64,000 nt of DNA from Actinospica robiniae DSM 44927 (GTDB taxonomy: Bacteria; Actinomycetota; Actinomycetes; Streptomycetales; Catenulisporaceae), in NCBI RefSeq assembly GCF_000504285.1, contig NZ_KI632511.1, forward strand, positions 7,422,154 through 7,486,153, written 5' to 3'. The notes beneath the pieces are model-generated. The model made no database searches. It worked only from the letters and a program-made list of their open reading frames with translations, and had not been told where the DNA came from. Each line of letters starts with the position of its first letter. The first letter of the stretch is position 1. The translations under genes were made by a program, and so were the position numbers. Shown piece after piece: positions 10,593 through 19,912 of this stretch.

Positions 10593-10959
10593 TCCATGGT
10601 GCGGCGGACACCGTCCCCGGGCGCGGTTTGCTCGGACTTCTCCGGATTCGCCGTCCTGGTGGGCAAAGCTGTGGCACAGTGGGCTGGACCTGGTCCTGGA
10701 CCTGGACCTGCGCGACACAGGGCTCTGCCGACGGCGTCAGCCTGGCCGCGAGGCCCGGTTGCGCGGCGGCGGGACACGGCGCTCCGTCGTCTCGGCGACG
10801 GCCGGGTCGTATCGTCCTGGCGACGGCGGCCCGCCGGGCGGCGGATCGCGGAGGCGGGACGGTGCCCAGCGGGTCGGGCGGTCTTGTCGGTAGCGGCCGG
10901 TAGCCTCGGCACAGCGACCTTGAACCGGCGGTTTTCGATATCACGGAGGCAGAGGAACG

Positions 10960-12096
<1,137 letters not shown>

Positions 12097-12106
12097 CGGC
12101 TGAGTA

Positions 12107-12712
12107 GTGCCTAGGAAGTGGCCGGGGCGGATTCCGGAGCGCCGAGACGAGCAACCGGAATCCGCCCCGCAGGATCCTGACGCCCTGGCGCGGCGGCTGG
12201 TGCTGGACGCGTTGTCGCGTTCGGCCCGGACGCGAGGCCAGCTGTCCGAGCTGCTCGAGCGCAAGGGCGTGCCCGAAGAGGCCGGCGAGGCGGTGCTCGA
12301 TCGGTTCGCGGAACTGGGCCTCGTCGACGACGCGGCGTACGCGGAGGCGTTCACCCGCTCACGGCACGAGCACAGGGGTCTGGGCAGCAGGGCCATCGCC
12401 TTCGAACTCAGACGTCGGGCGGTGCCGGACGAACTGGTGCAGGAGGCCGTCTCCGTGCTCGACGCCGATCAGGAGCAGGAGACGGCGTCGCGCTTGGCGA
12501 AGGAGCGGCAGGCCCGGATGGCGTCGCTGCCGCGAGAGGTGCAGACGCGTCGGCTCGCCGGCTTCCTTGCGCGCAAGGGGTACGGCGGGCAGATCGTCGG
12601 TCGAGCGGTGCGCGAGGCCATGGCGGCGGCGGACGAGCGTGGCGACTACTCGTCCGGCGATGCCGAGGGGATGGGGGACTTCGACGTGGTGGACGACGGC
12701 CTGGAGGGCTGA
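12107..12712 (+). CDS. recX: RecA regulator RecX
   Basis: A 201-residue all-helical regulator that binds RecA filaments and limits their activity. The tandem three-helix repeats are visible: LSRSARTRGQLSELLERKGVPEE, ELGLVDDAAYAEAFTRSRHEHRGLGSRAIAFELRRRAVPD, and RRLAGFLARKGYGGQIVGRAVREAM. The GTG at 12107 lies 10 bp after the recA stop, so the two form an operon, the standard order in this phylum. An acidic tail (GDYSSGDAEGMGDFDVVDDG) ends the protein. There is little ribosome binding site, which fits low, coupled expression relative to recA. Confidence 0.92.
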   Translation: MPRKWPGRIPERRDEQPESAPQDPDALARRLVLDALSRSARTRGQLSELLERKGVPEEAGEAVLDRFAELGLVDDAAYAEAFTRSRHEHRGLGSRAIAFELRRRAVPDELVQEAVSVLDADQEQETASRLAKERQARMASLPREVQTRRLAGFLARKGYGGQIVGRAVREAMAAADERGDYSSGDAEGMGDFDVVDDGLEG

Positions 12713-12783
12713 GTTCAGCGACGAGTGAGAGTGGCGGCTCGGCGAGGCATGACGCGGCCGGGGCGGACGGGAGGCCGCAGCCG

Positions 12784-12912
12784 GGGCTTCGTCTGGCGGC
12801 CGGGGAGACGAGGCCAGGAGGATGCGGCCGGGGTCGCCGTGTCGGAGGTCGGAAGGCGCGGCGAGGGCTTCGTCTGGCGGCCGGGGAAGCGAGGCTAGGA
12901 GGATGCGGCCGG
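12784..12912. repeat. Two 48-bp imperfect direct repeats downstream of recX
   Basis: 12784-12831 and 12865-12912 are the same 48-bp sequence with three differences and an 81-bp offset (both begin GGGCTTCGTCTGGCGGCCGG). They lie in the 380-bp gap 12713-13092, which otherwise shows only GC-rich sequence and no supportable gene. Confidence 0.7.
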
Positions 12913-13092
12913 AGTCCTGCGTCAGGCGATCGAGGGGACGCGCGCTGGGCGCCGTCGGGCGGTGAGAAGGCCAGGAGGCCGCGTCAGCAGCCACCGCGTC
13001 AGCAGCCGCCAGAGCAAGCCCAGGGCGGGTCAGGAGACCCACGAGGACGGCCGGCAGGACCGTGCTCGGGACCGACCGGGACCGCAGCTGCG

Positions 13093-13992
13093 TCAGGAGG
13101 TCGCGGGGGCCGGCCACTTGCCGACGACCGGGAGCTGCGCCTTGACGCCTTCGGGGCCGAGGGTGGAGTTGAAGATGGCGCGCCAGGTGCCGTTGGCGAC
13201 GGCGGTGGTGAGGATCGTGTTGATCGCGTCGCGGAGGGCGTTGTCGCCGAGGGGGAGGCCGATGCCGTAGTACTGGATCGAGGCGTTGGTGTTGACGACG
13301 CGCAGCTTGGTCGGGTCCTGGTTGAGGTAGCCGAGGAGCAGGGCGTAGTCGCTGTAGACGACTTGCGCTTGGCCTGCCTTCACCGCGTCCACGCACTCGC
13401 TGTACGTGTTGCGCACGACCGGCTTGTTCAGGGTGACGCCGGCGACGGTGGTGGAGTTGCTGACCTCGCAGACGTCCGTGTCGCTGTTGATCGAGTCGAT
13501 GCCGGTGACCTGGGTGTTCGACTTCGCGACCAGGATCGCTTCCGGGGTGGTGAAGTACGGGCCCGCGAAATAGACCAGCTTGGCGCGCTCGGCGCTGTAG
13601 CTGTAGGAGGCGACGACGAGGTCGACCGTCTTGTTCTCCAGTTCCGTCTCACGGTTCTGTGACGCGACCGTGGTGAACTGGATCTGGTCCTGGGAGAAGC
13701 CGAGGCCGGCCGCGACGAGGCGGGCGATGAGGATGTCGAAGCCGCTGTAGGAGTTCGTGGCGGAGCTGAACGTGCCGAGGCCGGGCTGGTCGGCCTTGAC
13801 GCCGATGATGATCTGGCCCTTGTTGCCGTTGCGGGCCTTCATCGCGGTCCAGGTCGGCGAGTTCGGCAGGCTCGCCGCGGCGTCCACCGGGAAGTCGCCG
13901 GTGGTGGCGAGGGGGGAGATGGTGACGCAGCCCTCTGTCACCGCTGCGACACCCAGACCTACGGCCAGGCCGAGGAAACCCCGTCTGCGCAC
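13093..13992 (-). CDS. ABC transporter substrate-binding protein, glutamate/amino-acid type
   Basis: A 299-residue type 2 periplasmic-binding fold (SBP_bac_3). Typical landmarks are GQIIIGVKADQPGLG, SGFDILIARLVAAGLGF, ENKTVDLVVASYSYSAERAKLVYFAGPYF, and QAQVVYSDYALLLGYL. The N-terminus MRRRGFLGLAVGLGVAAV has an RRxFL twin-arginine-like signature followed by a cysteine in VTEGC; Glu at -2 and Thr at -3 make a poor lipobox. In Streptomyces a full gluABCD operon lies in this neighbourhood; here the ATPase and permeases are absent, so this is a solitary binding protein. The start is GTG at 13992 after AAGGGGTG. Ligand (glutamate or similar) is inferred. Confidence 0.85.
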   Translation of the reverse strand: MRRRGFLGLAVGLGVAAVTEGCVTISPLATTGDFPVDAAASLPNSPTWTAMKARNGNKGQIIIGVKADQPGLGTFSSATNSYSGFDILIARLVAAGLGFSQDQIQFTTVASQNRETELENKTVDLVVASYSYSAERAKLVYFAGPYFTTPEAILVAKSNTQVTGIDSINSDTDVCEVSNSTTVAGVTLNKPVVRNTYSECVDAVKAGQAQVVYSDYALLLGYLNQDPTKLRVVNTNASIQYYGIGLPLGDNALRDAINTILTTAVANGTWRAIFNSTLGPEGVKAQLPVVGKWPAPATS

Positions 13993-14139
13993 CGCTTTCC
14001 ACCCCTTACCGACACCGATTCGGCCGCCCCTTACGGTCTTGGTTCTGAAAGGTAGCGTGAATCAGTGCCGCGCGTCACCCTGGATTGTCACGGAATTATA
14101 ACGGACGAGGTCGGTCGCGCAAAGACCTATCCTGGAGGC

Positions 14140-15726
14140 ATGGCGCTGCAAGAAGACGTGAAGAGCTACGACATCCGCACCTACGGGTGCCAGATGAACG
14201 TGCACGACTCCGAGCGGCTGGCCGGACTCCTGGAGGCGGCCGGCTACGTGCGGTCGGACCCGGGTGCCGAGGCGGACGTGGTCGTCTTCAACACCTGCGC
14301 GGTCCGGGAGAACGCGGACAACCGGCTCTACGGCAACCTCGGGCACCTCGCCTCGGTCAAGGCGCGCAAGCCGGGGATGCAGATCGCCGTGGGCGGCTGC
14401 CTGGCCCAGAAGGACCGCGGCGAGGTGCAGCGCCGGGCGCCGTGGGTGGACGTGGTGTTCGGCACGCACAACATCGGCTCGCTGCCGGTCCTGCTCGAGC
14501 GTGCTCGGGTGCAGGAGGAGGCGCAGCTCGAGATCAAGGAGTCGCTCGAGGCGTTCCCGTCGACGCTGCCCACGCGGCGTGAGTCGGCCTACGCGGCGTG
14601 GGTCTCGATCTCCGTCGGATGCAACAACACCTGCACTTTCTGCATCGTGCCGTCGCTGCGTGGCACGGAGAAGGACCGGCGTCCCGGCGAGATCCTCCGG
14701 GAGATCGAGGCGCTGGTGGCGGAGGGTGTGGTCGAAGTCACGCTGCTCGGCCAGAACGTGAACTCCTACGGCGCTGAGTTCGGCGACCGCGAGGCCTTCT
14801 CCAAGCTGCTGCGCGCCTGCGGCGAGGTCGACGGGCTCGAGCGGGTTCGGTTCACCTCCCCGCACCCGCGCGACTTCACCGACGACGTCATCGAGGCGAT
14901 GGCGCAGACGCCGAACGTGATGCCGTCGCTGCACATGCCGCTGCAGTCCGGGTCCGACTCCGTGCTGCGGGCGATGCGCCGCTCGTACCGGCGCGACCGC
15001 TACCTGGGCATCATCGGGCGCGTGCGGGAGGCCATTCCGCACGCGGCGATCACCACCGACGTCATCGTCGGGTTCCCGGGCGAGACCGATGCGGACTTCG
15101 AGCACACGCTCGACGTGGTCCGGGAGGCTCGGTTCGCCTCGGCGTTCACCTTCCAGTACTCGAAGCGGCCGGGCACGCCTGCGGCCGACATGGACCAGCA
15201 GGTGCCCAAGGAGGTCGTGCAGGAGCGCTACGAGCGGCTGGTGGCCCTGCAGGAGGAGATCTCCTGGGCGGAGAACCGGGCGCTGGTGGGCACCGAGGTC
15301 GAGCTGCTCGTGGCGGAGGGCGAGGGGCGCAAGGACGGCGCTACGCGTCGGCTCTCAGGGCGTGCCCGCGACAACCGGCTGGTGCACTTCGGCGTGGGCG
15401 AGACGGCGCAGGCCGATCTGCCGCGGCCGGGCGACGCGGTGACAGTGGTCATCACGCAGGCCGCTCCGCATCACCTGATCGCGGACGGTGTGGCGGGCGA
15501 CGCGGCGGTCGCTGTGGCGAGCACGGCGGGTACGACGAGCGAGGCAGACGCGGCGGCCCACGGCTCGGTGTCGGCGATCCGGTCGCTGCGGCGGCTCCGG
15601 TCGGGCGACGCTTGGGAGCGGCGGCAGGCGGCGCCGGCCGAAGAGCCCCCGAAGCCTTCCGTCTCGCTGGGGATGCCGTCTGTCGGCGTGCCTGTGCCGC
15701 TTCCGGCGGCGCCGACCTGCGGCTGA
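14140..15726 (+). CDS. miaB: tRNA-2-methylthio-N6-dimethylallyladenosine synthase MiaB
   Basis: Radical-SAM enzyme that adds a methylthio group to i6A37 of tRNAs reading UNN codons; it follows the step catalysed by MiaA encoded downstream. N-terminal cluster cysteines are at 17, 53 and 87, and the radical-SAM CNNTCTFC gives 161, 165 and 168. A TRAM domain ends near residue 450. The C-terminus then runs on about 80 residues of Ala/Ser/Pro-rich sequence beyond the usual enzyme. The ATG at 14140 gives the family start. GGAGG is only one base before it, too close to act as a binding site, while TATCCT (14128-14133) suggests a leaderless mRNA. A GTG at 14065 would add 25 residues. Confidence 0.93.
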   Translation: MALQEDVKSYDIRTYGCQMNVHDSERLAGLLEAAGYVRSDPGAEADVVVFNTCAVRENADNRLYGNLGHLASVKARKPGMQIAVGGCLAQKDRGEVQRRAPWVDVVFGTHNIGSLPVLLERARVQEEAQLEIKESLEAFPSTLPTRRESAYAAWVSISVGCNNTCTFCIVPSLRGTEKDRRPGEILREIEALVAEGVVEVTLLGQNVNSYGAEFGDREAFSKLLRACGEVDGLERVRFTSPHPRDFTDDVIEAMAQTPNVMPSLHMPLQSGSDSVLRAMRRSYRRDRYLGIIGRVREAIPHAAITTDVIVGFPGETDADFEHTLDVVREARFASAFTFQYSKRPGTPAADMDQQVPKEVVQERYERLVALQEEISWAENRALVGTEVELLVAEGEGRKDGATRRLSGRARDNRLVHFGVGETAQADLPRPGDAVTVVITQAAPHHLIADGVAGDAAVAVASTAGTTSEADAAAHGSVSAIRSLRRLRSGDAWERRQAAPAEEPPKPSVSLGMPSVGVPVPLPAAPTCG

Positions 15727-15750
15727 GCTGCTGCTACTCCGGCCCTGTAC

Positions 15751-15790
15751 GAACGGTGCTGCACCAACGGTGCTGCACGAACGGTGCCGC
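15751..15790. repeat. Three-copy 14-bp tandem repeat after miaB
   Basis: GAACGGTGCTGCAC, CAACGGTGCTGCAC and a third, diverged copy GAACGGTGCCGC follow head to tail, the last running into the terminator stem. Confidence 0.7.
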
Positions 15791-15815
15791 GTCGCGCGTG
15801 GCGCGACGCGGCACC
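15783..15815. terminator. Bidirectional 15-bp terminator between miaB and the antitoxin-like gene
   Basis: GGTGCCGCGTCGCGC pairs perfectly with its complement across a three-base GTG loop. The two flanking genes are convergent, so the hairpin serves both. Confidence 0.85.
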
Positions 15816-15834
15816 GCGGCAGGTGGTCAGCCGG

Positions 15835-16155
15835 TCAGCTGGAGGGCTGCTCGGGGCCGTTCTTCCCGGAGGAGTCTTCGGCCGCGCCGGGTGGCTTCGT
15901 GGGCGGGGACGGCCGGTCGGTGGCCTGTTGCTCGCCGTTCTGGCCGAGAAAGCCCTTGGCCTTGCCCACGCTCGAGTGGATCGTCGAGGCGTACTTGCCG
16001 CCGGTCTTCTCGTCGACGTACTTGCCGGCGCTGCCGAGGCCGCTCGCGACCGCGGACTTGGCGGAGTCCAGCTTCTCGTTGGCGGGCCCGGACAGGTCGT
16101 TGGCCCGGTCGGTCAGCTCCCGCATCTTTCCCTTGACCGAGTCGAGGACGTTCAT
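15835..16155 (-). CDS. MT0933/Rv0909-type antitoxin-like protein
   Basis: A 106-residue helical protein. The core MNVLDSVKGKMRELTDRAN, then KLDSAKSAV, VDEKTGGKYASTIHSSVGKAKGFLG, matches the short Lys/Asp-rich MT0933_antitox family, named after the antitoxin of the mycobacterial Rv0909-Rv0910 pair. No toxin gene (SRPBCC fold) lies next to it, so toxin neutralisation cannot be assumed; many actinobacteria carry solitary copies beside miaA. The C-terminal third is Pro/Ser/Gly-rich and probably disordered. The ATG at 16155 has GGGAGC upstream. It diverges from miaA. Confidence 0.75.
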   Translation of the reverse strand: MNVLDSVKGKMRELTDRANDLSGPANEKLDSAKSAVASGLGSAGKYVDEKTGGKYASTIHSSVGKAKGFLGQNGEQQATDRPSPPTKPPGAAEDSSGKNGPEQPSS

Positions 16156-16271
16156 CGGCGAGCTCCCTTCGGTGCCTGGACGGTCGGCACGACCATCGGT
16201 ATCAGGCCAGCGTATGTCCGATTCGCCGGGTTCGCGCTGCGGCTCGCGGCAGGGACCTCGCGGCAGGGACA

Positions 16272-17195
16272 ATGGATCGCGTGATACATCCCCTCGTGAT
16301 CGCCGTGGTCGGGCCGACCGCGGCCGGCAAGTCGGACCTGGGCATCGCGCTGGCGCGGGAGTTCGGCGGCGAGGTGGTGAACGCCGACTCGATGCAGCTC
16401 TACCGCGGGATGGACATCGGCACGGCGAAGCTCAGTGAGGCCGAGCGCGGCGGTGTCGCGCACCACCTCCTCGACATCTGGGACGTGACCGAGCGTGCCG
16501 CCGTCGCCGAGTACCAGCGGCTTGCCCGCGCCGAGGTGGACGCGCTGATCGGGGCCGGGATGGTGCCGGTGCTGGTCGGCGGGTCGGGGCTGTATGTGGA
16601 CGCGGTGCTGGGCGGGTTCGAGTTCCCGGGCACCGATCCGGTACTGCGCGCGGAGCTCGAGGCGCGGCTGGAGCAGGAGGGCTCGGCCGTTCTGCACGCC
16701 GAACTGGCCGCTGCGGACCCGCGGTCGGCCGAGGCGATCCTGCCGTCGAACGGGCGGCGTATCGTGCGTGCGCTCGAGGTCGTGCGGCTGACGGGCGAGC
16801 CGTTCCGCGCGTCGCTGCCGGAGGCCGGCGGGCATTACCCGGGGGCTGTGCGCGTCGGGCTCGGGGTGGAGAAGACCGAGCTGGACGACCGCATCACCCG
16901 GCGGGTCGAGGTCATGTGGGAGCTGGGACTGGTCGACGAGGTGGTGCGGCTGATCCCGGAGGGCCTGCGCGACGGCGAGACGGCGAGCCGGGCGCTCGGC
17001 TATCAGCAGGTGCTGGACTTCCTCGACGGGCACTGCACGGAGCAGGAGGCGCGGGATCAGACGGCGCTGCGCACCCGCCAGTTCGCGCGGCGGCAGGAGA
17101 AGTGGTTCCGACGTGCCAAGGAGACGGTCTGGCTGGCGCGGGATCGCAGCGACTTGGTGTCGGCGGCGGCACATGCTGTCGGTGCTGCCGCGTAG
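16272..17195 (+). CDS. miaA: tRNA dimethylallyltransferase
   Basis: Transfers dimethylallyl from DMAPP to A37 of tRNAs, producing the substrate of MiaB. The 307 residues begin with the P-loop GPTAAGKS (14-21), then NADSMQLYRGMDIGTAK (catalytic Asp and the tRNA-binding loop), HHLLDIWDV, VGGSGLYVDAVL, SNGRRIVRALEV and LRTRQFARRQEKWFRR. All family motifs are intact. ATG at 16272. The TAG stop at 17193-17195 also forms the first half of a probable -10 element for dapF. Confidence 0.97.
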   Translation: MDRVIHPLVIAVVGPTAAGKSDLGIALAREFGGEVVNADSMQLYRGMDIGTAKLSEAERGGVAHHLLDIWDVTERAAVAEYQRLARAEVDALIGAGMVPVLVGGSGLYVDAVLGGFEFPGTDPVLRAELEARLEQEGSAVLHAELAAADPRSAEAILPSNGRRIVRALEVVRLTGEPFRASLPEAGGHYPGAVRVGLGVEKTELDDRITRRVEVMWELGLVDEVVRLIPEGLRDGETASRALGYQQVLDFLDGHCTEQEARDQTALRTRQFARRQEKWFRRAKETVWLARDRSDLVSAAAHAVGAAA

Positions 17196-17198
17196 CAT
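17193..17198 (+). promoter_or_regulatory. Candidate -10 element of dapF, overlapping the miaA stop
   Basis: TAGCAT ends six bases before the dapF ATG. Its TAG is the stop codon of miaA. No ribosome binding site precedes dapF, so leaderless expression is likely. Confidence 0.45.
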
Positions 17199-17204
17199 GG
17201 CGCC

Positions 17205-18083
17205 ATGGATCGGTTCACCGCGGGTCAGAGCATCCGGTACACCAAGGGCCACGGCGCCGAGAACGACTTCGTCATCATCGAGGACGTCGACGCCGCCTTC
17301 GATCCCGACGCGGCGTGGGTCGCCGCGGTCTGCGATCGGCGGGCCGGGATCGGTGCCGATGGGCTGCTGCGCGTGGTGCCGACGAAGTCGATGCCGGGGT
17401 ACGAGGCGGATTCCGCGCAGGCGGACTGGTTCATGGACTACCGCAACGCGGACGGGTCGATCGCGCAGATGTGCGGCAACGGGGTGCGGGTGTTCGCGCG
17501 GTACCTGGTCGAGCAGGGGCTGGCCGAGCCGGGGCGGTTCGCCGTCGCGACGCGCGGTGGCGTGAAGCCCGTGGTGGTGCCGACGGATGGGGCCGGTGAC
17601 GTCACGGTGAGCATGGGGCGCGCGGTGTGGCCGGAGGGCAATGCCGAGGTGCTGGTGGAGGGGGCGTGGCTGCCGTCCGTGAACGTCGATATGGGCAACC
17701 CGCACGCGGTCGTGTTCGTCTCCGACGTGGCGCAGGCGGGTCCGCTGACGCAGCGGCCGCAGCTGCGTCCGGAAGAGGTGTATCCGGAGGACGTGAACGT
17801 CGAGTTCGTGGCGGCGATCGGGCCGCAGTGGATTGACATGCGCGTGTTCGAGCGCGGGGTCGGCGAGACGCGCGCGTGCGGCACGGGTGCGTGCGCGGCG
17901 ATGGTGGCCGCGGCACGGCGGGACGGGGCGGCGCCGGGGACGGCGTACGAAGTGCGGCTTCCGGGCGGCGTGCTGAGCATCGTCGAGCACGAAGACGGCG
18001 GGATCGAGATGACGGGGCCGGCGGTGCTGGTCGCGCGCGGGGAGCTGCTCGCGGGATTTCCCTTCGGCGGAAGCGGAAACTGA
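17205..18083 (+). CDS. dapF: Diaminopimelate epimerase
   Basis: Converts LL- to meso-diaminopimelate for lysine and for peptidoglycan, the amino acid that MurE (encoded later in the window) adds to the stem peptide. The two catalytic cysteines are both present: MCGNGVRVFARYL (Cys 90) and RACGTGACAAM (Cys 225). KGHGAENDFVI and MGNPHAVVFV are the usual substrate-binding stretches. 292 residues, full length. The ATG at 17205 lies nine bases after the miaA stop and probably uses its own leaderless promoter. In Streptomyces hflX follows dapF; here it does not. Confidence 0.96.
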   Translation: MDRFTAGQSIRYTKGHGAENDFVIIEDVDAAFDPDAAWVAAVCDRRAGIGADGLLRVVPTKSMPGYEADSAQADWFMDYRNADGSIAQMCGNGVRVFARYLVEQGLAEPGRFAVATRGGVKPVVVPTDGAGDVTVSMGRAVWPEGNAEVLVEGAWLPSVNVDMGNPHAVVFVSDVAQAGPLTQRPQLRPEEVYPEDVNVEFVAAIGPQWIDMRVFERGVGETRACGTGACAAMVAAARRDGAAPGTAYEVRLPGGVLSIVEHEDGGIEMTGPAVLVARGELLAGFPFGGSGN

Positions 18084-18392
18084 GCACGGGGTAAGGGTGG
18101 CGAGCCGGGTGGGGCGAGTGAGTGGTGAGGCCGGCGGAAGCCGACAGCCGGGCGGTCAGCGGGTGTCGGCGTGTCGGCGGCACTGGCAGCGTCAGCGGTG
18201 GAAGCGCGCCGCGGATACGGTGAAAGAACCCTGAATCAGTCTGCCGTTCGCTGAAAGTTCCGGCGGCGAAAGCGTGGACCGCCGAGAGTTTCGGCCGCGC
18301 GCGTCGTGCGCCCGGGTTTCCGAAGAGTTTCAGGGCTCGAGCACGGCGCCGAACGAACGGCTTCAGGGCTCGAACGCGGATCGCGAGCAGCC
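18084..18392. other. 309-bp gap between dapF and the lactone oxidase
   Basis: The two flanking genes are convergent. A 12-bp sequence, TTCAGGGCTCGA, occurs twice (18329-18340 and 18362-18373). I see no strong terminator hairpin and no gene. Confidence 0.5.
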
Positions 18393-19718
18393 TCAGGTCC
18401 CGAAAACCCGCCGGGTGTAGGCGTTGGCGAAGACGCGGTCCGGGTCGGTCTTCTCGCGGACCTCGAGGAAGTCGCCGAAGCGCGGGTAGTCGGCGGCGAA
18501 GTCGTCGCGGTCGCGGTTGTGCAGCTTGCCCCAGTGCGGGCGGCCGTCGTGCGCGATCATGATCTGCTCGGCCTGCTCGAAGTACGCGGTCTGATCCATG
18601 CCCTGGAACATGTGGAACGCCAGGTACACCGTGTCGCGGCCGTGGGCGGTGGAGAGCCACAGGTCGTCGGCGGGGGCGCAGCGGACCTCGATCGGGACGT
18701 TCACCTTCAGGTTCTGGTGCGCGATCATGCGTTCGACCTCGCGCAGCGCGGGCGCGGCGGCCTCGACCGGGAGGGCGTACTCCATCTCCACGAACTTGAA
18801 GGTGCGCGGGGAGGTGAACACCCGGTCCGAGCGGTCCACGAAGGTGCGGGCCGAGAGCACCTTCGCGGCCATCTTGTTGATGGCCGGTATCGCGCGGGGG
18901 GCGGCCCGGCCGACGCGGCAGACGCCGGCGAAGAAGGTGTTGGACAGGAACTCGTCCTCGAACCACTCCCGGCGGCGGGAGAGCGGGCGGGCGGGGCCCT
19001 CGCTGCGGTTGTTGCGCTTGACCGTCGTCATCGCGGTGTGCGGGAACCACCAGAACTCGAAGTGCTCGTTCCGCGTGCGCAGCTCCTCGAAGCGCTCGAG
19101 CACCTCGGCCAGCCGCATCGGCTCCTCGTGCGCCTCCAGCAGGAACGCCGGCTCCGTGCGGAAGGTCACCGCCGTGATCACGCCGATGGCGCCGAGCGAG
19201 ATCCGGGCCGCCTCGAACAGGTCGGGGTGCTCGTCGGCGGAGCAGGCGACCAGGCTGCCGTCGGCCAGCACCAGCTCGAGGCCGGCCACCTGGGCGGCGA
19301 TCGAGGCGCTGTCGCGGCCGGTGCCGTGGGTGCCGGTGCCGATCGCGCCGGAGACGGTCTGGGCCTGGATGTCGCCCATGTTCCGCAGCGCCCGGCCCTG
19401 CTCGGCCAGCAGCTCGTTGAGCCGCCACAGGCCCATCCCGGCCTCCACCGTGACCAGGCCGGTGGCCGGGTCGGCGCCGCGCAGCCGGGCCAGGTTGCCC
19501 ATCCGGATCTGCACGCCGTCGGTGACCGCGACCGGGGTGAACGAGTGGCCGGAGCCGACCGGCTTGACCGTCATCCCGCGCGCCGCGGCGTCCCGCACCG
19601 TCTCCGCGACCTCCTGCGGGCTGCTCGGAGCAGCCACGCGGCGCATCCGGGCCTGCTGGTTGCCGGCCCAGTTCGTCCAGGTCCGGGTCGCGGTGGCTTC
19701 GGTCGGGAGAGTGCTCAT
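18393..19718 (-). CDS. FAD-linked aldonolactone oxidase (L-gulono/D-arabinono-1,4-lactone type)
   Basis: A 441-residue VAO-family flavoenzyme: FAD-binding PCMH domain in the first ~190 residues and an ALO domain after it. VKPVGSGHSFTPVAVTDG holds the His (58) that binds FAD covalently in vertebrate gulonolactone oxidase. SGAIGTGTHGTG and GAIGVITAVTF are typical. The C-terminal HWGKLHNRD and RFGDFLEVREKTDPDRVFAN match the ALO catalytic region. Mycobacterial Rv1771 is an L-gulono-1,4-lactone dehydrogenase; the substrate here is not settled. The ATG at 19718 has AGG almost touching it, a weak site. Divergent from the ferrochelatase gene by 194 bp. Confidence 0.88.
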   Translation of the reverse strand: MSTLPTEATATRTWTNWAGNQQARMRRVAAPSSPQEVAETVRDAAARGMTVKPVGSGHSFTPVAVTDGVQIRMGNLARLRGADPATGLVTVEAGMGLWRLNELLAEQGRALRNMGDIQAQTVSGAIGTGTHGTGRDSASIAAQVAGLELVLADGSLVACSADEHPDLFEAARISLGAIGVITAVTFRTEPAFLLEAHEEPMRLAEVLERFEELRTRNEHFEFWWFPHTAMTTVKRNNRSEGPARPLSRRREWFEDEFLSNTFFAGVCRVGRAAPRAIPAINKMAAKVLSARTFVDRSDRVFTSPRTFKFVEMEYALPVEAAAPALREVERMIAHQNLKVNVPIEVRCAPADDLWLSTAHGRDTVYLAFHMFQGMDQTAYFEQAEQIMIAHDGRPHWGKLHNRDRDDFAADYPRFGDFLEVREKTDPDRVFANAYTRRVFGT

Positions 19719-19912
19719 CCTGGGCCAATCTTGCGGGCGTCTCGTGCGGCGATCGGGCGGGGCTGCTGCGGGTCGGGGCCGGGGCCGGGCGAGGGAAACG
19801 GGCGCGGTCAGAAGCGAAACCCGCGGGTTCGACGAGGTTTCGCAGGGAGTAAGCCAACTTGACCGTAGACCTCGCGTCAAGGGGCACTGCCTCAGCGTGC
19901 GAGGATTTGGGC

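Noticed and set aside
10922-10933. Second SOS box close to recA (GAAC-N4-GGTT)
   Set aside because: Only the left half matches GAAC-N4-GTTC; the distal site at 10577 is much better.
15835-16155. Complete toxin-antitoxin locus
   Set aside because: Only the antitoxin-like gene is present; the neighbours are miaB and miaA, and no SRPBCC-type toxin is encoded nearby.
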